From NCBI GenBank assembly GCA_947625955.1, contig CANQQH010000001.1, forward strand, positions 1 through 38,824: 38,824 bases of DNA, in the 5' to 3' direction. Numbering within the stretch: the first letter of the stretch is position 1; every line of letters starts with the position of its first letter. The stretch comes from an uncultured Clostridia bacterium (GTDB taxonomy: Bacteria > Bacillota > Clostridia > Christensenellales > UBA1242). A program made the translations under genes and the position numbers. The notes beneath the pieces are model-generated. The model was not told the DNA's origin. It saw only the letters and a list, made by a program, of their open reading frames with translations, and did not search any database. Positions 1-6,431 of this stretch are shown one piece after another.

Positions 1-2
1 AG

Positions 3-38
3 AAAAACGCCATACAGCAAGTAGTGTTATGGCATTTT
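3..38. repeat. Hairpin element, copy 1 (window edge)
   Basis: The arms GCCATA and TATGGC (about 9-14 and 29-33) enclose the loop CAGCAAGTAGTGT and are flanked by A-rich and T-rich arms, as in an intrinsic terminator. The same loop and arm sequence recurs in inverted orientation at 489-527 with a changed but still paired stem. It may be the terminator of a gene ending before the window, or one end of an inverted pair. No gene is visible on its left, so its direction is undecided. Confidence 0.5.
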
Positions 39-145
39 CTTTTCTTCACTCTTCATCCCAATCTTCGCTTATCTGCTGCTTTTCGTCGAAACAAAAGCTC
101 CTTTTTCGCAAAACCCTATCGGCTTTTGCATTATTTATCGCTTTG

Positions 146-236
146 TTCTCCTCTCCCTCGTCGAAGAATGGTCTTATAGGCCGACAAGATGTTTCGCATC
201 TTGCCGTCAACGATTGGCCATTCTTCTCCTCTCCCC
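146..236. repeat. Nested inverted repeat flanked by a short direct repeat
   Basis: An outer stem of nine pairs (GAAGAATGG 163-171 with CCATTCTTC 218-226) encloses a hairpin CAAGATG-TTTCG-CATCTTG (185-203). The 12-mer TTCTCCTCTCCC occurs at 146-157 and again at 224-235, just outside the outer stem. This looks like a small folded repeat element or structured RNA. A related inner hairpin (CGACAAGATG...ATCTTG) appears in the leader of the giant gene near 19843-19866. Function is unknown. Confidence 0.5.
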
Positions 237-246
237 AAAAAACTTT

Positions 247-344
247 CGTTTTTCGGGGACCCCTCTTTCTTTCGTTTTTCGGGGACCACTCTTTCTCTCG
301 TTTGTCGGGGACCCCTCTTTCTCTCGTTTGTCGGGGACCCCAAT
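247..344. repeat. 26-base tandem repeat, about 3.8 copies
   Basis: Units begin at 247, 273, 299 and 325. Each is CGTTT(T/G)TCGGGGACC(C/A)CT followed by a CTTTCTNT tail; the last is cut short after GGGGACCCC. Each unit carries the near-palindrome GGGGACCCC. Because 26 is not a multiple of three, the frame shifts at each copy, and all three forward frames happen to be open across it; this argues against coding. No leader, Cas genes or spacers are present, so it is not a CRISPR array. Confidence 0.8.
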
Positions 345-488
345 AAAAACATCAACAACAGGGTTATCGTTAACTTTGAATAAACAAATGAAAACGGAGT
401 AACCTTTAATAAGTTCACCCCTGTCGCCGCCTATTCAGCTGACTAGGGCAGCAAATAGTATTATATTTTTGAGATAAAACACAAATAT

Positions 489-527
489 AAAAAATCCCAT
501 AACACTACTGCTGTATGGGATTTTTTT
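489..527. terminator. Bidirectional intrinsic terminator; hairpin element, copy 2
   Basis: A perfect 12-pair stem (490-501 with 514-525, AAAAATCCCATA / TATGGGATTTTT) has a 12-base loop. A run of T follows on the plus strand (521-527) and a run of A precedes it (489-494), so it can stop transcription in both directions. On the minus strand it lies about 100 bases after the small gene ending at 624 and can terminate the ftsH operon. Read on the minus strand, the loop and inner stem match copy 1 at 3-38. Confidence 0.75.
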
Positions 528-556
528 ATTTGCGCTTTTAGCCAAAAAGATGATGC

Positions 557-615
557 TAGTTGCGGTTTCTTCGGTGCGACGCGCAGGCGCGCCGCAACTA
601 ATTCGTTTCGCGAAT
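557..615. repeat. Two hairpins behind the ftsH operon
   Basis: TAGTTGCGG (557-565) pairs with CCGCAACTA (592-600) around a GC-rich interior that can pair further (GCGC arms). Directly next to it ATTCG-TTTCG-CGAAT (601-615) forms a five-pair hairpin. They sit between the stop codon at 624 and the bidirectional terminator, and may stabilise the 3' end of the transcript or be a repeat element. Interval 1-623 shows no credible gene; 347-488 holds only a near-palindrome at 431-446. Confidence 0.45.
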
Positions 616-623
616 TTCAACCC

Positions 624-1202
624 CTAAACGGTGGTGGACATATAATCTAAGTACTTCCACAACGCCGTCTGGTTCGCGTTGATGAGAAGCGGACTGTTCG
701 AATAACTCTTTGAAACGTCGAAGCTTTCGGTGGTTGAAAAATACAAAGCAACTTGATGACTCAAAGTCGATTTCTCCACAATCATGATAAGTCCATAGAA
801 GTCAACAACCTTTGTGTTGCCGTGAACCTTCACGGTCACCGATTGCTTTTCCTTGAAGATCAGTTCAAGACAATAGTTGTCTTGCTTGTTTGAATAGCTC
901 CAATCGTCGAGCTCTTGGTCGTAGTCCTGCCCCGGCGTTGTGTCGATAACGTTCCCATGCACCATATAGTCAAAGATGCTGAGCTTGGTCATTCCCTTAT
1001 AGAGGTTCACAAGCTTTTTGTAGTGAGTTTGGTTGTTGGTTTCGTCGCAGCTTGTGCCGGCGGTTTCGTTCAAATACACAATAACCCTGTCTGGCGTGAG
1101 CCCGAGCCCGCTATCAACCTTTACGCACGCGAGCACAACGGTTGCAACAACTATAATGCCAACAATTATTGCTGATATTATCGAGAATTTTTTGAGAGTC
1201 AT
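624..1202 (-). CDS. Unrecognised exported or membrane-anchored protein, overlaps ftsH
   Basis: I do not recognise the family. The 192-residue product has a hydrophobic N-terminal segment (about residues 7-27) ending VVLAC, which could be a signal anchor or a relaxed lipobox. The rest (about 165 residues) is polar, rich in Thr, Ser, Tyr and Asn, and would lie outside the membrane. Its ATG (1202-1200) overlaps the TAA stop of ftsH by one base (TAATG), so it is probably translated by coupling to ftsH and shares its transcript. It ends with TAG ahead of the bidirectional terminator. The tight coupling suggests a function linked to membrane proteolysis, but that is inference only. Confidence 0.8.
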   Translation of the reverse strand: MTLKKFSIISAIIVGIIVVATVVLACVKVDSGLGLTPDRVIVYLNETAGTSCDETNNQTHYKKLVNLYKGMTKLSIFDYMVHGNVIDTTPGQDYDQELDDWSYSNKQDNYCLELIFKEKQSVTVKVHGNTKVVDFYGLIMIVEKSTLSHQVALYFSTTESFDVSKSYSNSPLLINANQTALWKYLDYMSTTV

Positions 1203-3532
1203 TATTTGTCACCTTCATCAGTAGTATTTTTGTTTTGTGGCTTTTTGCTTTCTGCCTTTGGTTTGTCGCCCACTTCGGCTTTTGGCTCTGCCTTTTCGGT
1301 CTTTGGCTTTTCAGCTTTTTGCTCTGCCTTTGGCTCAACTTTATTTTCTTTTGGCTTGACCTCGCTTTCTGGCTTTTTCTCGGCTGCCGGTTGAGTTTTT
1401 GGCGCGGTTGTTTCATGTGTAACTTGCGCCGGTGAACTCTTTTGAGCCGAGGTTTCGCGTTCTTTTGCCCGCTTATCTGCCTCTTTCAAGAGGTTATCAA
1501 CATAGTCGCCAGCCGACGAAGAAGTTTGTTGCTTTTGCAAAGCGATTTTCTCAACTTTTGCCTTTTCGATTTCAGCTTTCTTCTTCTCGTCTTCTTCCTT
1601 CTTGCTCTTCAAACGCGAGTCGATAAATTCAACAACTTCTTCCTTTGTTGACCCTTTCAAGATCATGTCAACCTCGTCGGAGAAGATAGTTTCCTTTTCC
1701 ATCAAAACAGCAACCATGGTCTCAACTTCTTTCTTATGCGAAGAGAGGATTGCCCTTGTTTGCTCATAGCATTTGTCAATAATTTTCTTGATTTCGGCGT
1801 CGATCTTGCTGGCCTCGGTCTCGCTATAAACCGCACGAGTTTGATAATCTCTTCCAATAAATGGCTGGCTCGACTCACCATAGTGAACAAGCCCAAGCCC
1901 GTCGCTCATACCAAACTCAGTCACCATTCTGCGCGCAATCTCAGTTGCACGGCTAAGGTCGTTTGAGGCCCCGGCAGAAACATCGTCGAGGAAGAGCTCT
2001 TCCGCACCGCGTCCAGCCAAAAGCACGGAGATGGTGTCGAGAAGTTTGTTCTTTGTGTAGGAGTTATCATCGTTGTCAGGACGCGAGATGGTGTAGCCCG
2101 CTGCCCCGCCGCGTTGTATGATTGAAACCTCGTGAACAGGGTTCGAGTTCTTCACGCACTTTTCAACAATGGCGTGTCCACTTTCGTGGATTGCGGTTGC
2201 ATGCTTATCTTTCTCGCTAACAACGCGCGAACGCTTTTGGGGTCCCATTGTAACTTTTGTGATAGCGCTGTTGATATCGTCTTGACTGATTGTCACTCTC
2301 TTTCTGCGCGCCGCCAATATTGCCGCTTCGTTTAGAAGGTTTTCAAGGTCGGCACCAGTGAAGCCGCTCGTGACTCTTGCTATTTCTTTGAGTTTCACGT
2401 CACTTGCCAAAGGTTTGTTTTTGGCGTGAACGCGAAGTATTTCTTCCCTGCCCTTCACGTCTGGTGGGTTGATATAGATTTGCCTATCAAACCTGCCTGG
2501 ACGGGTCAAAGCTGGGTCAAGGATGTCGGCTCTGTTGGTTGCCGCCATAACGATGATACCTTCGTTGGTTTCAAAACCATCCATTTGAACAAGGAGCTGG
2601 TTGAGAGTCTGCTCTCTCTCGTCGTTACCACCGCCAAGTCCGGTGCCTCTTTGGCGACCAACGGCGTCGATTTCGTCGATAAACACGATGCAAGGCTTTG
2701 CCATTTTTGCGTTTTCAAACAGGTCACGCACTCTCGATGCACCAACACCAACATAGAGTTCCATGAAGTCCGAGCCGCTGATTGTGAAGAAAGGAACATT
2801 CGCCTCGCCGGCAACAGCTTTTGCAAGCAAGGTTTTACCAGTTCCAGGAGGTCCAACGAGCAAAACGCCCTTTGGGATTCTTGCCCCAATCTTGGTGAAC
2901 CTGTCTGGGTCCTTCAAAAATTGAATGATTTCTTCGAGTTCTTCCTTCTCTTCGTCGGCGCCGGCAACCTTGTCGAACTTAACCTTCGACTCAGCAACGC
3001 GCGCACGATTTTTTGTGAACTCCATTGAGCGACTGTTAACGCTGCGAATCTGCCTCATCACCATGACAACAATAACAATAAGAGTTACCGCCATGAGTAG
3101 TGGAAAGATGATGTTAAGAATGCTGAATGTGCTTGGCGTTCCAAGAACAACGGTCACATACGCCTTTGGAACGAAGTTCGGTTCGTCTTGGTGAGCGAGG
3201 TTGTATTCGTCGATGATTTGGTAGTGTTCAGCGAGAAGGTCGTTGAAGATCTGCGCGCTGTCGCTCCTGTTATAGAACCAGTACCACTTGCCGTCTTTCG
3301 TTTGAAATTCGATGCGAGAGTTCGACCTTTCAATCTTCTCTACCCTCTCAGCCATAAGCTCAGTTCTTAGAAATCCAATCTCAACCTCTTTGCCCTGAGG
3401 CCCTGAGTTGAGATACCAAAATACCAATCCCAGCCCGATGACAATTAAAATAAGAGCAAGTATTCTTCGAAAACTGCTCGGCCTTTTGACTTCGGTCTGT
3501 TGATTTTGTCCGCTTTTGTTTTCGTTTTCCAA
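1202..3532 (-). CDS. ftsH: ATP-dependent zinc metalloprotease FtsH
   Basis: FtsH is a membrane-bound AAA+ protease that extracts and degrades membrane proteins and unstable regulators. Numbered from the start chosen here: two membrane segments (about 24-41 and 138-160) flank an outer domain; Walker A GPPGTGKT is at about 227-234, Walker B VFIDEID at about 283-289, the second region of homology (TNRADILDP...RPGRFDR) at about 333-350, and the zinc site HESGH at about 449-453. I chose a TTG start at 3532 because a strong AAGGAGG lies seven bases upstream; the ATG at 3577 has no such site and adds 15 residues. The product is about 776 residues, longer than the usual 600-680, because of a C-terminal tail of about 100 residues rich in Lys, Glu, Pro and Ala that looks disordered. 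A parS-like site lies in the DNA coding for the tail. Confidence 0.97.
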   Translation of the reverse strand: MENENKSGQNQQTEVKRPSSFRRILALILIVIGLGLVFWYLNSGPQGKEVEIGFLRTELMAERVEKIERSNSRIEFQTKDGKWYWFYNRSDSAQIFNDLLAEHYQIIDEYNLAHQDEPNFVPKAYVTVVLGTPSTFSILNIIFPLLMAVTLIVIVVMVMRQIRSVNSRSMEFTKNRARVAESKVKFDKVAGADEEKEELEEIIQFLKDPDRFTKIGARIPKGVLLVGPPGTGKTLLAKAVAGEANVPFFTISGSDFMELYVGVGASRVRDLFENAKMAKPCIVFIDEIDAVGRQRGTGLGGGNDEREQTLNQLLVQMDGFETNEGIIVMAATNRADILDPALTRPGRFDRQIYINPPDVKGREEILRVHAKNKPLASDVKLKEIARVTSGFTGADLENLLNEAAILAARRKRVTISQDDINSAITKVTMGPQKRSRVVSEKDKHATAIHESGHAIVEKCVKNSNPVHEVSIIQRGGAAGYTISRPDNDDNSYTKNKLLDTISVLLAGRGAEELFLDDVSAGASNDLSRATEIARRMVTEFGMSDGLGLVHYGESSQPFIGRDYQTRAVYSETEASKIDAEIKKIIDKCYEQTRAILSSHKKEVETMVAVLMEKETIFSDEVDMILKGSTKEEVVEFIDSRLKSKKEEDEKKKAEIEKAKVEKIALQKQQTSSSAGDYVDNLLKEADKRAKERETSAQKSSPAQVTHETTAPKTQPAAEKKPESEVKPKENKVEPKAEQKAEKPKTEKAEPKAEVGDKPKAESKKPQNKNTTDEGDK
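1409..1424 (-). promoter_or_regulatory. parS-like ParB site inside ftsH
   Basis: On the minus strand it reads AGTTACACATGAAACA. This matches 13 of the 15 defined positions of the parS consensus TGTTNCACGTGAAACA known from Bacillus subtilis. It shares both deviations (A at position 1, A at position 9) with the three sites beside parB. It falls in the tail-coding part of ftsH. parS sites inside genes are known in Bacillus. It may be chance, but the shared deviations favour a real site. Confidence 0.55.
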
Positions 3533-3567
3533 ATTTAGCCCTCCTTGATAAAGCCAATAATAAATAT

Positions 3568-3596
3568 ATATTAACACAATATATTAATTATTTCAA
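3568..3596 (-). promoter_or_regulatory. Promoter of ftsH
   Basis: On the minus strand a TTGAAA -35 box (3596-3591) is separated by 17 bases from a TAATAT -10 box (3573-3568). Transcription would begin near 3561, giving a leader of about 30 bases that carries the AAGGAGG site for the TTG start. The surroundings are very AT-rich. 3597-3704 shows nothing else. Confidence 0.6.
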
Positions 3597-3704
3597 TTAT
3601 TTTATCAATTTTTTTCAATGCTTCGCCTTGCCTAACAATTGCTTTGCCACAGCACAAAAAATTCGCAAAATTCTACTCCCAAAACATAAATTTGGCTCAA
3701 AAAC

Positions 3705-4202
3705 TTAGCTTTGCCCAAAAACGAACAAAATAAATCTTGCAACCTGCTTCACGGCATGCAGCATGTCGTGATAATTTTTGGGCGAGGCTGCCACTTCTCT
3801 TGTGATGTTGTAGGTCACGGAAAGATCGCCAACCTCAACTTTTTCGCTTGAAAGCGAGGCGCAAACAATGCTGCCCTCGCGAACACATATGCCCGAGTTT
3901 GTGTTTGATAGGGCGCTATCGAAAACAATGATGTAGGGGCTCGCGTGAAACTTATAGATCAAGTCAACATATTCTTTAAGATTGCAGGGCTTGATGTTTG
4001 CTCTTATGTTGCCATAGATAAACTTGTTTAGGTCAAAGCATTTGAGCAAACTCCCCATGAGCGGTCCAAAGCTATCAAACCAAATCTTCGAGTTTCCAAC
4101 GCACAAGAAAACAACCTCCCTTTCTTTTGAGATCTTCTTGGCTTTTTCAAAGAGGCGGAACATATTGAAGTTTTCTTCTGCAATCAACCATTCTTTCAAC
4201 AT
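3705..4202 (-). CDS. yyaC: YyaC-family (DUF1256) putative sporulation protein
   Basis: The family is related in fold to the germination protease GPR and is found in spore formers, often near the chromosomal parA-parB locus; its biochemical role is not settled. Hallmarks in the sequence: a core strand VVFLCVGN, then DSFGPLMGSLL (equivalent to the family's GDSLGPLVG motif), a YGN/NL segment matching the family's VYG and NLE motifs, IIVFDSAL, and VGDLSVTYNI near the C-terminus. I place the start at the ATG at 4202 (165 residues; GGTGA five bases upstream). An in-frame ATG at 4229 or a TTG at 4235 would add a short hydrophobic stretch. The first residue of GDS is Phe here, so the motif is relaxed. 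It is transcribed away from cvpA. Confidence 0.8.
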   Translation of the reverse strand: MLKEWLIAEENFNMFRLFEKAKKISKEREVVFLCVGNSKIWFDSFGPLMGSLLKCFDLNKFIYGNIRANIKPCNLKEYVDLIYKFHASPYIIVFDSALSNTNSGICVREGSIVCASLSSEKVEVGDLSVTYNITREVAASPKNYHDMLHAVKQVARFILFVFGQS

Positions 4203-4315
4203 AAAAATCACCAAACCAATTATTGCCATCCACAAAAGTTACATTCAAAAAACGCAAAAAACACCTGAAAACAGTTCAAAAACAACAAAAAAATCAAAGT
4301 TTGGCGGTCAATTAC

Positions 4316-4345
4316 TTTACATTTCCTATTTTTCTATAATATAAT
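4316..4345 (+). promoter_or_regulatory. Promoter of cvpA
   Basis: TTTACA (4316-4321) and TATAAT (4340-4345) are separated by 18 bases, a good vegetative promoter. Transcription would start near 4352. AGGAGC (4361-4366) gives a ribosome site four bases before the ATG at 4371. Confidence 0.7.
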
Positions 4346-4370
4346 TATATTAATATTTATAGGAGCAATT

Positions 4371-5114
4371 ATGAACTGGATTGATATTATCATTCTGTTG
4401 ATATTGGTGTTCTTCGTTGGATGGGGCTTCTATAAAGGCTTGATATTCTCCGTGCTTTCGCTGTTCGGGAACTTCGTGAACTTTATCATTTCTCTTGCCC
4501 TGACCCGACCAGTTGCATCACTTCTCAATTCATGGTTTCATCTTGAAGGCGCATTGACAAACGGATTTGCCTCACACCTAACAAAGATGAGCGCTGGCTT
4601 CAACACAAACATCGTTGGAATGACCACAAGTGAGATACGCTCGCATGTTGCCTCAACCCTCACAGAGTCGAAGTTTCCAATGAAAAACCTCTTCAAAACT
4701 ATGCTGAGAATTGACGGTGACTCAATAATTAACAAAACAAGCCTGTCCCTTAACGATATATTGTCAAAGTCCTTTGCCCAATTCTTCACCCTTATCATTT
4801 CATTCGTTATTGTGTTCGTCCTTATCTGGCTTGTGCTCTTCCTCATCTCGCTCATTTCAAAGCAGGCAAAGAAGGTTGACGGAATAAGAATAACCGACAG
4901 AATCTTGGGCCTCGTCTTTGGAATAATCAAAGGTTCATTCGTTATTTGCGTTGTATTCGCAATTCTAGCTTTCTTCAATGAAAACGGTGTTCTTGCCCCA
5001 CTGTTCGACTATATCAAAGAATCCTCGCTTGGAAACTTCTTCTATTCAAACGTCAACTATCTTGTTGACAAATACATAAACTTCAAAATCGTTGTCAATG
5101 CGGTCAAAACCTAA
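4371..5114 (+). CDS. cvpA: CvpA family membrane protein
   Basis: This is a 247-residue integral membrane protein of the CvpA/colicin V production family. Members span the bacteria; their exact job is unclear and has been linked to envelope integrity. The N-terminus shows the typical NWIDIIILLILVFFVGWGFY start with a GFYKGL turn, a second hydrophobic helix, a soluble stretch of about 80 residues (55-135), and then two or three more helices (about 137-165 and 178-205) with the family-like RITDRILGLVFGIIKG between them. The soluble insertion makes it longer than the minimal family member (about 160-180). It is a single-gene transcript with its own promoter and two terminators. Confidence 0.88.
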   Translation: MNWIDIIILLILVFFVGWGFYKGLIFSVLSLFGNFVNFIISLALTRPVASLLNSWFHLEGALTNGFASHLTKMSAGFNTNIVGMTTSEIRSHVASTLTESKFPMKNLFKTMLRIDGDSIINKTSLSLNDILSKSFAQFFTLIISFVIVFVLIWLVLFLISLISKQAKKVDGIRITDRILGLVFGIIKGSFVICVVFAILAFFNENGVLAPLFDYIKESSLGNFFYSNVNYLVDKYINFKIVVNAVKT

Positions 5115-5141
5115 AATATGCGAATCTATCGCATATTTTTT
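5113..5141 (+). terminator. Intrinsic terminator of cvpA
   Basis: A perfect 11-pair stem (AAAATATGCGA 5113-5123 with TCGCATATTTT 5129-5139) has a five-base loop and runs into a T tract. It overlaps the cvpA stop codon. Confidence 0.85.
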
Positions 5142-5145
5142 CTTT

Positions 5146-5170
5146 GCATGGCTCTGCCATGCTTTTATTT
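5146..5170 (+). terminator. Second terminator after cvpA
   Basis: GCATGGC-TCT-GCCATGC (5146-5162) forms a seven-pair stem with a three-base loop, followed by TTTTATTTTT. It lies four bases after the first terminator and forms a tandem stop. Confidence 0.7.
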
Positions 5171-5466
5171 TTGGTTGTTTACTTTTCAAAACAAGCAATC
5201 AAAAGCATTTGATAAGAACAACAAACAATCACTCTAAAAACCAATAAAAACACAAAATCATTGCCAGTTGGTTGCATAAATAAATGCACGCAGCAGTAAT
5301 CAAATAAAAAGCAACAATCCCAAAATGCAGCTTAATATATCTCCGCCCACATAATTAGTACAACAATAATTAATCATTATTAGTCTTTATTCCCACCCAA
5401 CCATAGTTTATAAAAGAAAAACCAAACTCACCCGTCAAAAAAAATAAATTGTTAAAAAGTTTTCCC

Positions 5467-5482
5467 GGTTTCATGTGAAACT
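5467..5482 (-). promoter_or_regulatory. parS-like ParB site
   Basis: The plus strand reads GGTTTCATGTGAAACT, the minus strand AGTTTCACATGAAACC. It matches 12 of 15 defined positions of parS (TGTTNCACGTGAAACA). The core is CACATG rather than CACGTG, as in the other sites of this window. It lies about 950 bases downstream of parB. Confidence 0.65.
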
Positions 5483-5514
5483 GAAAAAACATCAACAAAC
5501 TTAGAACAACAGCT

Positions 5515-5650
5515 TGTTTTGCCCCAAAATGTCAAAATACCGAGACGCAAACAAAAAATCATGCCATCTAAAACGCAAGTTTCACAGTGGTCGCGATAAA
5601 TTATCGCCCAAAAGGGCAACTCGGCTTCTAGGCGGCAATTTCGCCGTCAT
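5515..5650 (+). ncRNA. Candidate structured element, copy A
   Basis: Landmarks in order are TGTTTTGCC (5515), TCTAAAAC (5567), GTGGTCGCGAT (5587), a hairpin GCGAT-AAATT-ATCGC (5593-5607), an adjacent hairpin CCC-AAAA-GGG, and CTTCTAGGCGGCA (5625). The last four landmarks recur with nearly the same spacing in copy B at 6070-6236. The first hairpin keeps its pairing while its sequence changes (GCGA/TCGC against GTGA/TCAC), which suggests a conserved RNA or DNA fold. I know no named family that fits. The strand is not certain. Confidence 0.4.
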
Positions 5651-5779
5651 TTGTTAATACAGGCAAACTTGCAATATCAATAAACACACACTTAGAATTA
5701 TTACAAAAAACGCAAAATGAAAGCTAAAACAACGCAAAATGGGGTTAATTCGCCCCTTTTCCAACATTGTTGTGAAAAA

Positions 5780-5795
5780 AGTTTCGCATGAAACA
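5780..5795 (+). promoter_or_regulatory. parS-like ParB site
   Basis: It reads AGTTTCGCATGAAACA, matching 12 of 15 defined positions of parS. It has the same A at position 1 and A at position 9 as the other three sites, with an additional G at position 7. Confidence 0.6.
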
Positions 5796-6069
5796 ACAAC
5801 TTCACAAAAGTATTCCATTGTATCAAAATAAACAATTGCATATATAAAATTTGAAAAATAATTCGCAAAAATTATAATAACACAGCTGCAAGTCATTGCA
5901 ATGAAACAAACAACAGATAACCAGCTTGTCGGTTTATAAGAAACATTAATTGCCATTATTACCCGCCCAGCATAAAACAGAACACGATTCAATCAAGTAT
6001 TGAAATTTGCAAGCCAACAAAGCCAGGTCATCAAGTGGTGGATTTTCCAAAACAACAAATATCGTTTTC

Positions 6070-6236
6070 TGTTTTGCCAGACAAAAAATGACAAAATTTG
6101 AGCCAGCAACGCTTTAATAAAACAGATTAGCAGCGCAAGCAAAAATCAACCCCTTCTAAAACCTGTGTTTTGGGGTGGTTGTGATTAATCACTTTAAGAG
6201 ATATTAAAAGTCTCTTCTAGGTGGCATTTTGGGCCT
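6070..6236 (+). ncRNA. Candidate structured element, copy B
   Basis: This is the second copy of the element at 5515-5650, with TGTTTTGCC (6070), TCTAAAAC (6155), GTGGTTGTGAT (6175), hairpin GTGATTAATCAC (6181-6192), hairpin AAGAGA...TCTCTT (6196-6216) and CTTCTAGGTGGCA (6214). The spacing from TCTAAAAC to GTGGT is 20 bases in both copies, and to CTTCTAGG it is 58 and 59. The second hairpin has different bases but remains a hairpin. Function unknown. Confidence 0.4.
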
Positions 6237-6263
6237 CGTTGACTTTTTGTGGTGAATTTGACC

Positions 6264-6279
6264 AGTTCCACATGAAACT
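6264..6279 (+). promoter_or_regulatory. parS-like ParB site
   Basis: It reads AGTTCCACATGAAACT and matches 12 of 15 defined positions of parS. It is the closest of the sites to parB, about 150 bases beyond its stop codon. Confidence 0.65.
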
Positions 6280-6384
6280 CACAAAAAATACCATTTTCAC
6301 CCTATTTCAAAGTCAAAAAACGCAATATTTTTGAAAAACGCCATATTTTTGGGCTGTTTTAACGCTATTTTGAGTTAAATTTGC

Positions 6385-6416
6385 GAAAAATAAACACCCG
6401 ACTGGTGTCGGGTGTT
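6385..6416 (-). terminator. Intrinsic terminator of the parA-parB operon
   Basis: A ten-pair stem (AACACCCGAC 6393-6402 with GTCGGGTGTT 6407-6416) has a TGGT loop. On the minus strand it is followed by TTATTTTT. It lies 15 bases after the parB stop. Confidence 0.88.
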
Positions 6417-6431
6417 ACTTCATTAATAGTT

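Larger units (their letters stand above)
5171..6385. other. Long gene-free region next to parB
   Basis: About 1.2 kb carries no credible gene. The plus strand is rich in A and C and poor in G, so its complement gives spurious hydrophobic open frames. It contains three parS-like palindromes (5467, 5780, 6264), a folded element present twice in the same orientation (about 5515-5650 and 6070-6236), and nothing else I can name. The combination suggests a centromere-like segregation region, perhaps with an untranslated RNA. I found no convincing DnaA boxes (TTATNCACA). Confidence 0.6.

Noticed and set aside
247..344. CRISPR array
   Set aside because: Repeats are directly contiguous without unique spacers, and no cas genes are nearby.
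29..418. Open frames in three forward frames and one reverse frame over the tandem repeat
   Set aside because: The 26-base unit shifts frame at each copy, so all frames read the same bases. The products are low-complexity with no ribosome sites.
3533..3577. ATG start of FtsH at 3577
   Set aside because: The ribosome site AAGGAGG lies inside this extension, seven bases before the TTG at 3532, and the extra residues are not FtsH-like.
5579..5594. AGTTTCACA in copy A of the folded element as a parS site
   Set aside because: Only the left half-site matches; the right half is lost (GTGGTCG).
5654..5992. Minus-strand frame of 112 codons in the gene-free region near parB
   Set aside because: It starts with TTG without a ribosome site, overlaps a parS-like site, and its hydrophobic composition follows simply from a T-rich strand.
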